64,000 nt of DNA from Ophioderma brevispina (lineage: Eukaryota > Echinodermata > Ophiuroidea > Amphilepidida > Ophiodermatidae): positions 50,888-114,887 of the forward strand of contig JAMKCH010044100.1 of assembly GCA_023653785.1 (NCBI GenBank), written 5' to 3'. Within the stretch, counting starts at the first letter, position 1, and every line of letters begins with the position of its first letter. Below the pieces are notes generated by a model. The model was not told where the DNA came from. It saw nothing but the letters and a program-made list of their open reading frames with translations, and did not search any database. A program made the position numbers and the translations under genes. Shown here piece after piece: positions 1 to 13,269 of the stretch.

Positions 1-621
1 TATCTAGTATAAGCCTGAAGAATTTGAGCCCATTTTGAAAGGAATCTGTGCATTATAAATCCCCCGGGTGACCTTGAACCATTTTAAGCCTATTGTGTCA
101 AAAGTAATTGTCCTAGATATAGCAAACTACACTTTTTCAATCCTCTGTTATTCTATCCCCTTCCATATCTCAAAATGCTCAAGGATGCAAAAGTTGCATC
201 GTCAAGATTTGAGATTAGTATGTCAATGTTGGCTAGAAACTATCAAAACATTTCGTGCAGAATATTTTGCAAGGTCATAAGCAAGGTCGATGGCTCTACC
301 GCTGGACTAGAAGCTTCTGCTCAGCATCAAAGCACGAATGCGTGAATGCGTCCAGAAGCGTGACAGGCATACAAGATTATTAAGGTAAGCATTTACTTAA
401 ATCTGTGGCATGAAGGGTTTTATTAGACTTTATCTTAATTCAAATACCCTTTCTTATTCAAATTAAATGGGCTTCTCACTTACCTGTCATATAGAAAATA
501 AAATGGAGAATATCCTGTAATGGGACTTCACGATACGAGAATAGAAATCTTTATCTAGATAGTTAATCATAGACTTCAAGGTTCCAAAAGTCTCTTAATC
601 CGACCATTATTTGTCTGTTGG
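1..621. other. no gene seen
   Basis: AT-rich sequence with no convincing coding frame, RNA gene or inverted-repeat element. The short open frames here have no recognisable protein motif. Confidence 0.5.
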
Positions 622-957
622 TAGTATAGATGATGTGACATTTGTTTATGTTTATGGCGCCCCCTGTTGGTGTAAGAGAGAAACTGGCAGGCAAAAGCAC
701 CTATACTTTGCACGGGGAAATTCTGTTTTTTGCTGTAACCTTTGTTTCGAACTAACTTTCTTATCAAGCATACTAAGCTAATGCTACCAGCTGCATTTTG
801 TGATCAATTTAGATCAGGAAAGATTCTGCAAGTAATTTATAACCAGATTTTATGTGGTCTGTCACAGAAACTACTGTAATATTTTGCCTGCCAGAAAACA
901 ACAGAGAGCGTCCTGAATGTCAACAAGTGACGTCATAGGTCACATCATCTATAGTGT
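622..957. mobile_element. MITE-like inverted-repeat element (TATAGATGATGTGAC ends)
   Basis: TATAGATGATGTGAC at about 625-639 is mirrored by its reverse complement ending near 953. The similarity continues inward for about 80 bases per side: both arms carry a CTGTTGG/CTCTCTGTTG-like block followed by CTGGCAGGCAAAA. No coding capacity. The target-site duplication is not clear, so the superfamily is open. Confidence 0.6.
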
Positions 958-1083
958 AGTGGGTATCAGTAAATATTCTTTACACATTTGTCATGAACTT
1001 TGCCATGAACTATGAACGGTTTCTGTCTTTTGATCTGGCGTTGGAACCGCCTCATAATGCATAGCTGTACAGACAAACAGAAC

Positions 1084-1387
1084 TATACTCGATTCATCTG
1101 ATATGTGACACGTACCATTCTTGCGGAGGTGAAAAATTCAATGAGGCGCAGGGACTTCTGTTAATCATGTTATTGTGGGGAATGTTAAGGCCTGAAATAC
1201 ACTATAGTCCGTTTCCATACATGAATTAAATTGTATTTCGTGGCAGCTGAGTGAGTTAAATGACCGGAGTGTCCTCCAAGATAATCCGGTGTGGCGCGTG
1301 CATTTGAATTTTTCATTTTCCCTCTCCTACTTAATTGAATAGGTCCAAAACTCCAGGGGACGAACGTATCAACGCGAATCGAGTATA
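1084..1387. mobile_element. possible short TA-flanked MITE
   Basis: TATACTCGATTC at 1084-1095 is matched by GAATCGAGTATA at 1376-1387, about 300 bases apart. TA dinucleotides at both edges would suit a Tc1/mariner-type target duplication. Similarity beyond the first 14 bases is weak, so this may be a chance or very old pair. Confidence 0.35.
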
Positions 1388-1604
1388 ATATATATTCCCT
1401 GCCTCAGTGACTGTCAGTGGTCCCTTGATCTCTATGCCTTTTGAATACATTTATTACTAGGGTTCTCAGTATTTTTTTGTTCTTTCTTCCCTTTTGTATG
1501 GAGTGATATTGTGAACATGACAGACAGTGGTCTCTTTAATAGAGCAGGAGCAGAATATCATAGGTTCGTTAAGAATTCGTTCATGCCCGCCTACATCTGA
1601 GGTT

Positions 1605-1965
1605 TGACCCCTTTGGTAGTCAGTATGGACCCTCTATATCATTTCAATAGGGGCCAATTTAAGGTTACACAGAGTCAAACGTTTAAACTACTCCAAACAG
1701 TTGACTCTAAACTGTAATAAAAAGTCAATCTCAATATGTACAGAGTTCAACGTTGTAAGTTGCTCTGATTATATTTTTAATACTTGCAAAAGTTTTGGTT
1801 ATGTTAAATGTTTTTTACAGGGATAAAGGTCAAAGAAGGTCAATGTTAATTGAATTATGTTGCCCTATGGTCTATTTTATCACATAACATGCATTGCAGA
1901 TGTTACGAACTATTCCTTATTTGGATACATTAAGTTATAGATGAATTTTTTTTATCATTTTTTAC
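1605..1965. repeat. fragment of GGGTCAAA foldback family
   Basis: The segment carries the family's phrases: a 'TTTGGTAGTCAGTATGGACC' start, a GGGGCCAATTTAAG-like block, repeated 'aGGTCAA' words, and an inward-facing end resembling the 17.6-kb copy (CTATTCCTTATTT). It looks like a rearranged, shortened copy of the element at 17105-18200. Confidence 0.6.
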
Positions 1966-2384
1966 CAAAATTGGATACTTCATATTTTCGACATCTGCTC
2001 AATGGAAATGACCATTTTTTACAATTTTAGACATTTTTTAACCTAAACAAAAATCCAAAACCAATGGTCTTAGATTGTACAAAATATATATCTTTGACAA
2101 TCCTTAATGAGCTAAGCGGACTATAGACAAGATTTCAACATGTTTGGAATTTAATTCAACAAGTTTACAACTGGTACTTAACTTGGCCACTAACTACCAA
2201 AGCGTTGTCAAAGCTTAGATGTAGTGATGGGTATGAACGATGATGTTTCCCGCTCTATAATGTCATGATTGATGTTTAGCCAATTAGAAATGATGGATGG
2301 TATCTATTGTGGTTTTTTTAGATCCAAGATGACCGTCATTTGTTGACTCCCCAGATCCAATCGGTCCTGCCACTTTATGCATCA
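1966..2384. other. no gene seen
   Basis: AT-rich sequence between a foldback fragment and a SINE. Nothing recognisable on either strand. Confidence 0.5.
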
Positions 2385-2665
2385 AACTATAGACATTGTG
2401 TGGACACAATTGGATCAGCGCTCGCCATGAAGCTAATGTTGTGGGTTCGAGCCCCGCTGTCGCCAATGTTTTGTGCCCATTTGGGACAAGGCACTTTACC
2501 TAGCTTGCATCTCTCACCAGGAGCTATAAATTGGTACCGGCATATGCCGGGAATGCAACCCCCCCCCCCCCCCACAGCAACAGTATATATTGAGAAAGTC
2601 TGCGTCCAAAACGCCAACAGACAGAAAGATGGGCACTCCGCCTGCGCGCGCACAAAGAGTTGACC
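2385..2665 (+). repeat. tRNA-derived SINE
   Basis: The head resembles a tRNA promoter: a box-A-like GGATCAGCGCTCGCC, then a box B, GGTTCGAGCCC, at about 2445-2455. The body then reads GCCAATGTTTTGTGCCCATT and GGGACAAGGCACTTTACC, a module shared with the copy at 62862-63200 (GCCAATGTGTTTGTGCCC, GGGCAAGATACTT). SINEs of this type are transcribed by Pol III and mobilised by LINE machinery. A poly-C run interrupts the 3' part near 2560-2573. Small open frames here are shadows of the SINE. Confidence 0.75.
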
Positions 2666-3450
2666 AAGATACACCTTAACACGAATCTAAAGTGATACAA
2701 TATTTGAAGAAGGACGTTTTAATGTTTATAATAATAAACCATACACTATAACAACCTTCAATCAAATAATTTGTTGAAACTGAAGATCTATTTTTAAAGT
2801 TTCCAAACAGGCAATTGATCAACCTAGTGGTTTTCGGTATCGATATTGGTTGCATCATTGCTCAGAGTTCTATGAGTGATGTTGTCAAGTATTTATTAGA
2901 CGTCAGTTGTAAGACTCAGAAATTCTTTGGCCTGCCCATGAATATGATGGTGAGATTATATGATCGCGTTGATTGTTTTTACAGTAATCGTTGGTTTAAA
3001 AAATGGAGTGGATATTAATTACGATATACTAACCTTCAGGTCACATTAGTAAAACTCCTTCTATTTTTGATCGTGGTATAAGGAAGAGGTTTTTGAGTGC
3101 TTTTTATATGATTAATCGGCTTAAGAAAGGATTGGATAATATTTACCAGTTACTAACAATCACGGTAACATTAAGTTAAAATCCTTCTAAAATGTTTATG
3201 TACACAAAACTTCGATATTAGCGTTAAAGTAGTTCGACTTTAAATCAGTCATTACCATGGGCATTAATAACTCTAAATGTCTGTAGCGACGGTGTTCAAA
3301 AATGTGACAAAATTGTTTGTTTTTGAAAAGGTCAAAATATTGACGTCACTTTCAAACCTTTCCTGCGGGAGTGCAAAGGGATGCGAGCCAAATCAAGTCT
3401 GCTATTAAAAGGTATGGTAATAGGGATCCCTCGTTATTGGCGATCAGTTG
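2666..3450. other. no gene seen
   Basis: AT-rich sequence with no recognisable coding or structural feature up to the hAT-like element. Confidence 0.45.
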
Positions 3451-4717
3451 CAGGGCTCGATTTTAGCAACTGGCCCGCTGGCCCGCGGCCAGTGAAATCT
3501 CCGTCGGGCCAGTAGGAATTCAACTGAGCTGGCCGGTCGGGCCCAGTTGAGTTTTCAGAAATGTAGGTGTGGTAGGTTTGTAATAAATCCAGTTTACATC
3601 CATGGAATTATCCTCAAAACTTGCGGCTTAGCATTTTATTTAATATTTTTCATGCCATTTTCGCTTTTCAAAGATCATCAGTCAATAATTCAGTGCTAAC
3701 TCCCACTACTAAAACAGACGGGTGTGTTAGTCCTCTGTCAATCCTAGCGTTTTATGTGCGTATGAGAGAGGGCCAAGGAGGTCCATAGGCTACGTGCATG
3801 ATGCGAATGGATCTCACATTACCGACATAATTCATACCAGAGCCACATATTGCATGCTTGCCGCCGCACATTTTACTGCAGAATTTCAGCAGAAATGAGC
3901 ATATATTAACCAATTGCAGTGGAGCAGGCCCTACACGAAACAGGATTATAAAATACGTTCCTAGGAATAAAAAAGATGCAAAAGAGCGAGTATGAAAAGA
4001 TAACGGACCCAGGAGAGTTATCTCAGAATTCTCCCAAAGTGACAACTGAAGACTGAGAAAATAAGTGAGTTTGTAGAACATGAGGAGGAATTGGTCCACA
4101 TTTATTTACACCATTATAATTTTGTACTGTGTATGAACTACCAAAATTGTAGGGGAGTGCGAAAAAAAATTGATGTGAAGGAATTGCAAAAAAGGTAGAC
4201 AAAATAAACACAGATACTGAAGCCCCGAGAAGGGGTTGGGGCACTGATCTGAAATGGGCCGGTCCGAGTATGTGCGTCGTTAAAGACTCCAGTTTGCGCT
4301 TATTTTGACCCTCTTTTAAACTCCTCTACTTTGCCACAAAACTCCCAGAATTTAGGCAACTGGGGAAATTTTCCCAGTTATCCATCTCCACAACCTCAAA
4401 TTTGACCTAAAATGCAGTTCCTAAGTCCACATATTGTAAAAAAGGGAGTTCGAAGACCAAATTTATTTAAAAAAATAGTTCTCAGCCCTAATTTTTGGCC
4501 TTTGCGCTGCACACCCAACCCTAAGGGACTGAGGGGTCAAATATAGCAGATATTTTATTTTTGCAATTCAGGCCAAAGTTTGGCATATAGGACAAGAAAG
4601 AAATTCATGACCATAGCAGGGAAAGGTTGGGTCAGTGAATTCACTGCAGGGGCAGTAGGTTTCCGACTTAACTGGCCCCCGACGGGCCAGTTACAGAAAA
4701 AAAATTAAACCACCCTG
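3451..4717. mobile_element. hAT-like non-autonomous element, 1.27 kb
   Basis: The element begins CAGGGCTCGATTTTAGCAAC and ends with the complement of CCAGGGTGGTTTAATTTTTT. Both ends contain repeated AACTGGCCCG/GGCCAGT motifs. Flanks are GATCAGTTG on the left and GATCAGTG on the right, an approximately 8-bp target duplication with one base of slippage, as expected for hAT transposition. The interior has no recognisable transposase on either strand; the minus-strand frames of 73-115 codons are unlike any hAT domain I know. Confidence 0.65.
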
Positions 4718-5708
4718 GATCAGTGTATGTATCCGACAGAATAGGTGGACAAATATAAAACGAAATAGGAAATTTGTGGATGTTTATCAATTATGTCAAA
4801 ACAAATACAACGATATGCAGTTGCAGTTTAAATCATGCACTGCAAAATTGTTGTGTAAATGGGTCGATATTGAAAGCAACTTTGGTTCAAATACCAACAA
4901 CCGTAGAAGTTACGTAAAATATTTAACCAACATAATTGCATTTGTCAGTTTATTTATTTACAATTATATACAATTATTCCGATATTTTGGATGCAGGGTA
5001 TTTTGTTATTATTGTTTTTATTATTAGGTAGATATTGGCCACTGGTCACCATAAAATTATGCAGTATAAATTTGTTGATCGCTCAGTAAACAATCGAACA
5101 TTTTTGACAAACAGTAAGTCATTTACCAAACATTTGCCGTGTGATTAGTACTGAATAGTTCATGATGGCGGCTGCTAATTCGCAGATTGCGTGGAATAGC
5201 GATCGCATTTTCGGCTAATTTGGGTGTTGTTTTTACACAAGGAGTTACTACATTGAAAACATGAACCAAATTATGCTTAAGATATAGTGTGGTATCAAAT
5301 AAACAACTCCGTACTCAACTTATGAATCCATTTTAAACAACCGATTTGTTATATAATATATTTAATAATTACCCAGACAAAAACACGTGGTAGTCTAAAA
5401 TACAAGAAAATACACATTCTATACGTGTTTGCACTATAATCTGTACAAAACATAAACACTCTAAAACTGTGTTTAGCGAAGACACGCTTTTTAAACACGT
5501 TCTTGCTTTACTTTGTAAACATGCTCAGAGACTAAACTCCGTGTGTCAAAATAATTAACACTGACGTTTAATTTCTAAAAACTAACAACACCCTAAACAT
5601 AACTCTAAAACACAACTTTGCTATCACTTTCTAAACACTGCTTTTAGAGTATGTTTAACTCCACAATCTATTACAATTTTGCATAATGAAATAAGATCTT
5701 TAAGACAA
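4718..5708. other. no gene; AAACAC-rich stretch
   Basis: No gene recognised. Between about 5380 and 5670 the words AAACAC, CTAAAAC and CGTGTTT recur many times on both strands, including the small palindrome CTAAAACTGTGTTTAG. This looks like a diverged short-motif repeat or a decayed MITE array. Confidence 0.4.
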
Positions 5709-5931
5709 TATATACTTGGACAGGATTTATGCATGCATACCAGAGGAACATTCTATTATCCTATTAAACATGCTCTTATACCTGAATCCAAATCATAATG
5801 AGCATTTTGTGGAGAATGGTATATTAATCGGTATAGCATTAACATTGAAGACCTATCTTAAACATACAAACATATCCATTCAAGAAATTAAAGAATTAAA
5901 AAGCAAATATAGACCTCGAAATATTGTTTAA
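5707..5931 (+). CDS. unrecognised short open frame
   Basis: A stop-to-stop frame of about 75 codons ends at TAA 5929-5931. It lacks an ATG near its start; the first in-frame ATG is at about 5770. The product would be leucine- and isoleucine-rich in its first half and lysine-rich at the end (KELKSKYRPRNIV). The composition looks protein-like, with no low complexity, but I recognise no family. It could be an exon remnant, a transposon fragment or chance. An A/T-rich stretch with AATAAT repeats follows at 5960-5990. Confidence 0.2.
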   Translation, partial: NIYLDRIYACIPEEHSIILLNMLLYLNPNHNEHFVENGILIGIALTLKTYLKHTNISIQEIKELKSKYRPRNIV

Positions 5932-5934
5932 CAG

Positions 5935-7755
5935 TACTTTGTCGCTGCTTAAAACAAAACAAAATAAAAATAGTAATAATAATAATAAAGACTGACACGA
6001 CACTCGAACCCAAAAGAACACGCTTGAAATTTTCTAGTGTCACTTTATCTTCACGATTCTCGCCACTATACTTAAATTATAGTACTGCGACTCAATTTTC
6101 TCGGCGTGAAACAATTTTCAACCTTTAAAAATTAGTTTTCTTCTTAATTAATATTTTAATATGATATGACTCACCCAAAAGTTGCTCAAAATATTATAAC
6201 GAATCTCTTTTGTTTCTTTATGTATAGGTTTTCCCGGTCAATTTGATAGTAATTTCATTCGAATTAACATTTGGGTTATTCGATTTCGCGCGAATTTGAA
6301 CGCACTCCAAAATGTATATTTCAAATTGCTTATAACTCAATCCAATGAAATGAATAAAGCATTCACTCGCCTAATAAGAACGTCCAATTTCCCGAAATGT
6401 TCAATCAATTTACATGAAAAGGTACGGAATTAGGAGAAAAGGTATTCAAAAGCAAGCGTGACAGGTCCATGTGGTTGCTTGTGCGAAGGAATTCGTTTTA
6501 GTTCGTTCAAATGTACAACAGCTGCAATCTTTTAAGAACGGCAATTTTGGGTCGTGAATGAGATTTTAATAGGCCTATATATGCTAGCAAATATGTATAC
6601 ATTTCTTGGAAGGAACTCAGATAATGTATAAATGGTGTGTGACCCATATATTGAAAAACCAAAAACATTCAACAATTAAAAATAAGATCATATACTACAA
6701 TTTAGTACACACATTATACCTCACATCACTGTAAAAACTGTTTTAAACATTTTTATTTCAATTTAACATATTGCATTCTAAGCATCAATATAATAGGTAA
6801 ACATCAATAGTTATGGTTATATATTTGTGTGTGTGTGTTTGTGTTTAGGTTTTGAAATTTAAAAATGGTGTTTGCAAAGTTAGTGCAGGAAAGTATTTTA
6901 TTCCTAAACATAGTTGTTACTGCGTAAAGGTTATGTAGGCCTATGGTATGTATACAGACTGTTTTCGGCAGGACTATCGACAAGGGAGAAGTAATTGAAA
7001 TTTCATTCCCAAATTATATACAATGCGAGAATATGTGAACATTGTAGAGGTCTATTTCTTATGTTAAATCTGCAATAACTTTTTGATAATCCTAAGAAAA
7101 AAAGAAACAAAAATAACAACAAAACAAAGCAAATAAACAAAGTAAACAACAAGAAAAGGGGAAATATATATATAAAGAGGCATAAGGGAATAAAGAGAAA
7201 AAAAACTATGGTTATGGATTAAATCGTATAAATCGTGAAGAAGTGAACGGAACGATGAATTAAAAAGTAAGCAGACATTTTATATGTTTTCCCGGCCAAT
7301 TTCGCACTTTTATCAACCAAAAAATAATTTGGCAATCAATTTCTCACGTTTTGGGCTTATCGGTCTAAATCCTAAGTACAATTTCGTATTATGAGCACTC
7401 TATTCCATTTCTCGTCAATTAATTTCGTTGTACAGCATAACCTTTAGCTTATGGTAGTGCAAGTTCGTCGTTATGCTTTCAATTTCGCCATTTCGAATTT
7501 ATTTCGAAAAATCATTAACTTTTTTCGCTATACGTAAACAAGAACGGTGCGAAACAATGTAGGGTTGATTTTCAATTTCGTGGATTGCTATTCTAATCGG
7601 TGATTATGCATTTAATTACGTTACGTTATAGACCTACAATAGACGTTTACGTTTAATAGACCTAGAATGATAAAATCAGTAAAATATCTATTTTGGTAAA
7701 ACATGTCAAAACAACTTTTAGGAAATTTCATATCTTCGGGACACACATATAATTA
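5935..7755. repeat. AT-rich region with dispersed TATAGGTTTTCCCGG repeat
   Basis: No gene. TATAGGTTTTCCCGGTCAAT at about 6225 and a near copy TTTTCCCGGCCAATTTCGC at about 7288 head long stretches rich in the word AATTTCG. The same start occurs inverted at 15315-15330 (ACCGGGAAAACCTATA) and 14838-14860. This suggests one interspersed family with at least four partial copies. 7085-7205 is A-rich simple sequence. Confidence 0.45.
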
Positions 7756-8360
7756 CACTGTAAAAATTACAGTGCAATTTACAGTAAAATACTGTAAAAA
7801 ACTTACAGTATTTGACTGTAATTTGGAAATACAGCAAAATACTGTAAATTTTATGTTCAATTTCCAAGGCCTATAATGACTCAATTTAAAAGTGGAGCCT
7901 TTATTCGAATTATAATGATCATCAACATTATTATACATAATTATGAATTTTCAATTACACGATTAAGTACTAAAATTGACAGGAAAAAAAATACTGTAAA
8001 TTTTACAGGAAAATACTGGCAGCAATTCTGCCAACAAAATCCCGTAAAATTACAGCTTTCATTCAAATTTACTGTATATTTTACAGTTTGATGTAATATA
8101 TTTTACAACAAACTGTAAAATTTTACAGTATATGCACCATAAAAATTTGTTGATAGGCCTACAAAGTTAGGGTGTTCGTCAGTGCTTTTTTATTCTCCAC
8201 ACATTTACAATCTCTATAATAATTCACCAAATATATTTGTTTCTATATGGTTTGATTAAATTATTTTTTACAGTATACTGTAATTTTTACGGTAATTTGT
8301 TGGCAGAATTGCTGCCAGGATTTTTTCCTGTAAAATTTACAGTATTTTTTTTTTACAGTG
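7756..8360. mobile_element. CTGTAA-rich MITE, 605 bp, TA target duplication
   Basis: Begins CACTGTAAAAATTACAGT after TA (7754-7755) and ends TTTTTTACAGTG before TA (8361-8362). Inside, ACTGTAA/TTACAGT words recur about twenty times in both orientations, and the subterminal pair GGCAGCAATTCTGCC / GGCAGAATTGCTGCC is also inverted. Non-coding. TA flanks suggest a Tc1/mariner-type mobiliser. Confidence 0.7.
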
Positions 8361-8362
8361 TA

Positions 8363-8799
8363 TAGGCCTATATTTTTTCCGGCAAATTTAATTCGTCATG
8401 TACAGTAATGTAACTGACAAAAATAGGTTAAAGGTGGGTGATCCGATATATGACCCCGTCACCCACTTCACTCCATCAAACTTGAGATTTATGAAAGTAC
8501 ATATGTTTTGCCCATGAAATGTTCTCTTTTGATGTTTTGAGCAAAAAACGTCTCCAAATGTGGTCGAGTGACCACATTAATTAATTTTATGGGTCAATTT
8601 AGTGCACATTTTTTATTCCACAATCCAAACGGCTGGACCAATTTAAAACGTGTTTTCAAACTTTTCGAACACACTAAACATTGTCTTGATGGCGGCTATT
8701 TTCATTTAGATGATTATTTGAATTGTCAAATTAGAATGTACATTTTAAAATAAAAATCTCTTCCATATATACAATCATACTCAGCATTGATACTGATCA
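8363..8799. other. no gene seen
   Basis: AT-rich sequence with no recognisable feature. The phrase AAAGGTGGGTGATCC at 8430 resembles AAAGGTGAGTGACC at 37841, which may mark a shared dispersed repeat. Confidence 0.4.
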
Positions 8800-9890
8800 T
8801 ATAAGTGAAGGGCCAAAATCAAAAATAAGCAAGTCACTTGCCAGATCACTACAAACTAAGCACACCTTGATTTTTTGGTAGTTTTTATGATAATACACAA
8901 TATTTCAGAGGTGTGCTAATTAAATTTTGTTGCGGTCACCTCGAAATCCAAGATGGCGGCCAAAATGGCCGCCGTTTTGGTTAACGACGTATTTTTGAGG
9001 GTAAGTCTACGTGAGCAAACAATTACCTTTGTTCTTGGTGTCATTACTTGAATATATTTTAATTATCTACATGCTCATACCCCTTTTGTGGTTTCGTTTT
9101 TATCACACATCCTTTTGCGACTGTGCCAAAAAAGGCATTCGCGATTTTGTCCATTTCTTTTTTTCCAAAAAAACGTGATGGTACTAAATTACTTTTCTCC
9201 CCCATACAAAATTGTTTTTTTCATAATTGGATCAAGACTTCTCAGGAATTTGTCCTCATATATTATGCGGTTTTGTGTGAAAAGCACAGATATAGCCGTT
9301 ACTTAAAAGTATATAGTGTCAAAATGACTAGGGGTCTTAATCACAAAACTCCATTTTTGCACATGTTTCTCTAAACACCATGAACCATATTGTTGTGTCA
9401 ATAACCATATAAAACTGCTATATGACAGTTTTGATTCACCTAACTTAATAAAATGTTTGAGTTCAGTTTGCTGCAATGTCCGTGCTGATTCAATTTCTTT
9501 TTTCGGTCACCTCTAAATCCAAAGATGGCGGCCAAATGGCCGCTGCTTTGCCAAAACAATTGTTTAAGGATAACGGGTTGAAGAAACCCTCCAATCAGCA
9601 TGTATTGGTGTCAATTTTAAAGCAAATAATAAATTTTCTACAGGCTTATACCATGCTTCTAGGTTTAAGGGTATATGCAGCAAAAATGTGAGTTTTTTTG
9701 ACATTTTTTACACAAAAGAGATCAAGCAAGATCAAGACATTTTTGCTCATCAATGAAAATTCTTATTCATGAGTACTAATTACTTGGTAGAACTTTGTCC
9801 CTTATGAAAATATGCACACTGTGAAAAGGCCAGCTTTTACAAAATATTCTGTAAAAAAAGTTATAGGGCCCAAAGTACAATGCTATCTAC

Positions 9891-12800
9891 AATCACAAAT
9901 CACAGTTTTATTAGCACATCTATATAACATGTACGGCTTAATGATCAAGTACCTATACCCATTACTGGACAATGTGCTCTATAAATTTTAAGATTTATTA
10001 CTGATCTTAGAAGTACCATAGCATCCAAAGGGCACCCAGGATCCCAAAATGACTACTGTTTTCACTTTAAAAACCTACTATTTTTACATAGCTCTTAAAT
10101 AGAAACTCTACTTAACACTATTGCTACATGCTCATACTGCTACAATTGTCCATTTTCAAATATGCAGTGACAAAAAGTGTTATAAACTATATTTTTTGAA
10201 GTTTAACTACAATATTGCCGCATTACTCCTGGCAATACAATACATGATGAAGCAGATTCATGTTGCCTTTATCTCTCTGTTCTATATTGTTCTTTTCAAG
10301 TATATGCGAAGAAAACTACTAGTAAAAGATATCATCTGTGTTTGACTCTTATATCTGTGAAGTTTCTTGATTATTTGAATGATTGGACTCGTTTTGATGA
10401 TAAATAGCTGCATTGATAGACTGATTCTTGCACTCCTTTGCCCAAGTCGCAAATCCCTGTACACTTCAGGCGCCTGACACCAGTGTTCAAACGTAAAAAA
10501 AAGCCAATGTTCTACAGGTGTTCTGACGTTTTCGCAGCTGACTCGGACAAAAAATCTAACTTTTTATTTTTTTTACTTTTTTTATATTTTTTGCATATTG
10601 TGATTGTAATCATTTATTAGTTTTCCCTCTAATAGTTTGCCATATTTTAAGGACTGGAAGTATTTTATTCAGCAGAAAACTAACAGAACACTAGTGTTAA
10701 ATAGTGTCATTGTCAAAAAAGTGTTACATTTTAGGCAGTTTCTGTAAAATGTTCTGTGCTCCAAGCATCAGCAACAGTGTGCATTGGTGTGTGATACATA
10801 CCGATACAATATCAATAAATAAACAGAGTCCCGATAGAACATTCGAAAACAGCTTCTCCGCAATAATTGCTAGCCCCAACAAACAAGTTCATAAGTAGGC
10901 CTAAGAAATGTCCTAAAAAGATGAAGGTCAGACTCCTTAGCAAATTTTTAAAGGCTGACTCAGAGATTTGAATATACTTTTTGGTCTATTAATTGAAAAT
11001 AAGTCAGTGGAAATAAAACATCCTCTAAAATGTATCAATCCAAGTTTGAGGCACGATACGAATTTTATAACAAAGTTTGTGACTTTTTTATATGAAGGAT
11101 TTCAATCTGAACATAGTTATTTCATCGTCACAGCATATGTAATTGCAAAAAACACGATTTGTTTCTGAAAATTGAGGGCCACAACCCTCCCTCGGGGAAA
11201 TCTTCTGACACCAGCCTTTAATTGAATAGTTGAAAGAACTCAAGTATGCTAGGATTTATAGATGGACGTGTGACTTGTCTAATTTGCAACTATTGTGATC
11301 CACATGCTATGAATATACACCAAGAATTCCGTGTTAATCTATAAGTTGGGGAAATTGCATGATCGAAGACTAATCCTGCATGCCCACTACGCTTCACTAC
11401 TGGTACACCAGTCGGATGTTGTCGTAATACCGTCGGATGCTATATTATTTTCCGTAGTTAACTGTTATATATTCAAACTATAGGCGTATTGGCACCCAAC
11501 ATGCAAAAAAAATATTGGCGTCCCTGATAGCCTGATGCCATGGTATTGGAATCAGCTGCTTGTGGACTTTTATGGATTTCAAGCAATGTCTATTTCTGAC
11601 ATGAACTGCATCTAGAACATGTTACATCATTTCACAGGCCTTGAACAAAACTTGGATAATCAGCATGTGATGGCGGCTTATAGTAGGAGCTCATTCACTT
11701 AAAAGACCTCGTATGTTGCTTCAGGGCAGCCAGAGAAAGGTAGTGTATTGTGGCTACAACTTCAGAGAATGATACCACATTCTCTGAACAATCTATGCCT
11801 TTTATGGCAGGGGCCATGAACTTGCGGTCCACCATGTGTAGTTCTGGAAGACTTGTCCTGCCAAACTCCTTCCTTGCCCAAATGCCTTTACGTAAAAAAA
11901 AGAGGCCAACTTGGGGCCAACTACAAAGCGTACATCATAATATCACTGTATCAATCGAGTACAACCTCGCATCTCCACACGATGGATGGATTGTAACATC
12001 TCCAAGTGAAATTCAAAATTGATTGGATAGATTTACTTCCTGGCACCATCTGTTGTTTGTTGGAACCCTTGGTGGGTCACTCAATAAAAATTGTGTGTGG
12101 GGGTGTAAGGCTTGCACTCTCAAACCCAGGCCTTTGGGCAGGACTGAAAAAAATCAGGGTCTTTGGGGCCAGAACAGACTAAATTTCTTAACACTTAGGG
12201 TTTTTCTGAGGTTCGATTTTGTCAAAATTTCCAAAAAATGGGTTCTTTTTTTAATTTTTTAAAATGTTTGCAAATTTTCTTTAAAAATATTCGTTTTTTA
12301 CTCAAAAAAAATGCAAAATAATCCCACAAAATAGGGTCTTTTGGTGACCAGTGGTATAATTTTAAAAAAAGGGGGGCTTTGTGAATTTTTCACTAAATGC
12401 GATTTACTACACGCTTTCCTACTAATGTGGTGCAAGAAAAACTCTGACTGAATGTAAAGGGATTTGCAGTTCTCCAAAGGAGTGCAAGAACCATCGCTAT
12501 TAATTCAGATGTTTTTGCTGTAGTATTCTTTTGCATATAGTGCGAAGAACAATACAGACTTGAGACAAAGGACAAAATGACTGGTTTCATCGTGTTTAGA
12601 TTGCATCAGTATGGGCAACAATGTAACCACTTCAAAATATATTTTTTTATCACACTTCTGGCATACATTTTTTGAAATGGACAACTTTCGAACGGGTTGA
12701 ACACTATGCTACACACAGTTGCTTAAAGTGACAGGCAGGAGACTTTTAAGGATACTAAATTCTCTCAAATGCACTGGATGGTGTAGAACCACTTACCAAA

Positions 12801-13269
12801 AACGTTTCGAAGGTTTATTGACACACAAGTACAAAAGAAAACCGCAAACCTTGTTTTGACCTTGCCTGACTATCGTAATTTTCCCCATAGAGGCCCGTGC
12901 TTTGACTTTCTGTCGTGCACGACAAAGTACTATAATCATCATCTTATTACATAAGAAACGGCGTTTTGGCTTATTCATCTTCAGTGTGATCTAAATACCT
13001 GTTATCATTTCCAATTGCAAACCTGGGTTCAAAAAATTGGGGGCGCTCTTTCTGGAAATCTTCATGTCTCTTTAAGTAAATGTTCTATTTAGAAATACAA
13101 ACATAAATGTAAAATATTATGGTTTTTTCTACAGTGAAAACACTCACGTAAAATTTGATATTGCTTTGGGTAAAAATGTGACTAACCACATGTAAGGCCA
13201 TTGCAGCAACTGAAATCAAACATTTTTATAGTTATGTGATGAAAAAATAAAAAAAAATAAAAACAAAAA
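9891..13269. other. loop of giant foldback 1; no recognisable protein
   Basis: Apart from the piggyBac-type MITE at 10952-11217 the loop holds only short open frames. The longest, about 11750-12022 on the plus strand, is 90 codons without an ATG start and has a Ser/Thr-rich beginning and a KKKR patch. I recognise no transposase domain. The loop may be a decayed coding region or unrelated filler. Confidence 0.4.
10952..11217. mobile_element. piggyBac-type MITE, copy 1 (TTAA target)
   Basis: Starts AGGCTGACTCAGAGATTT and ends with the degenerate complement AAATCTTCTGACACCAGCCT. It is flanked on both sides by TTAA (10948-10951, 11218-11221), the piggyBac target. Internal sequence (TTTTATAACAAAGTTTGTGA, ATATGAAGGA, CAAAAAACACGATTT, ATTGAGGGC) matches copy 2 at 59913-60268 in the same order. 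Non-coding. Confidence 0.8.

Noticed and set aside
2559..2573. poly-C tracts (also 30311-30324, 33250, 35660, 36300) as a functional signal
   Set aside because: They occur as ordinary homopolymer runs, often inside MITEs, and are prone to sequencing-length error.
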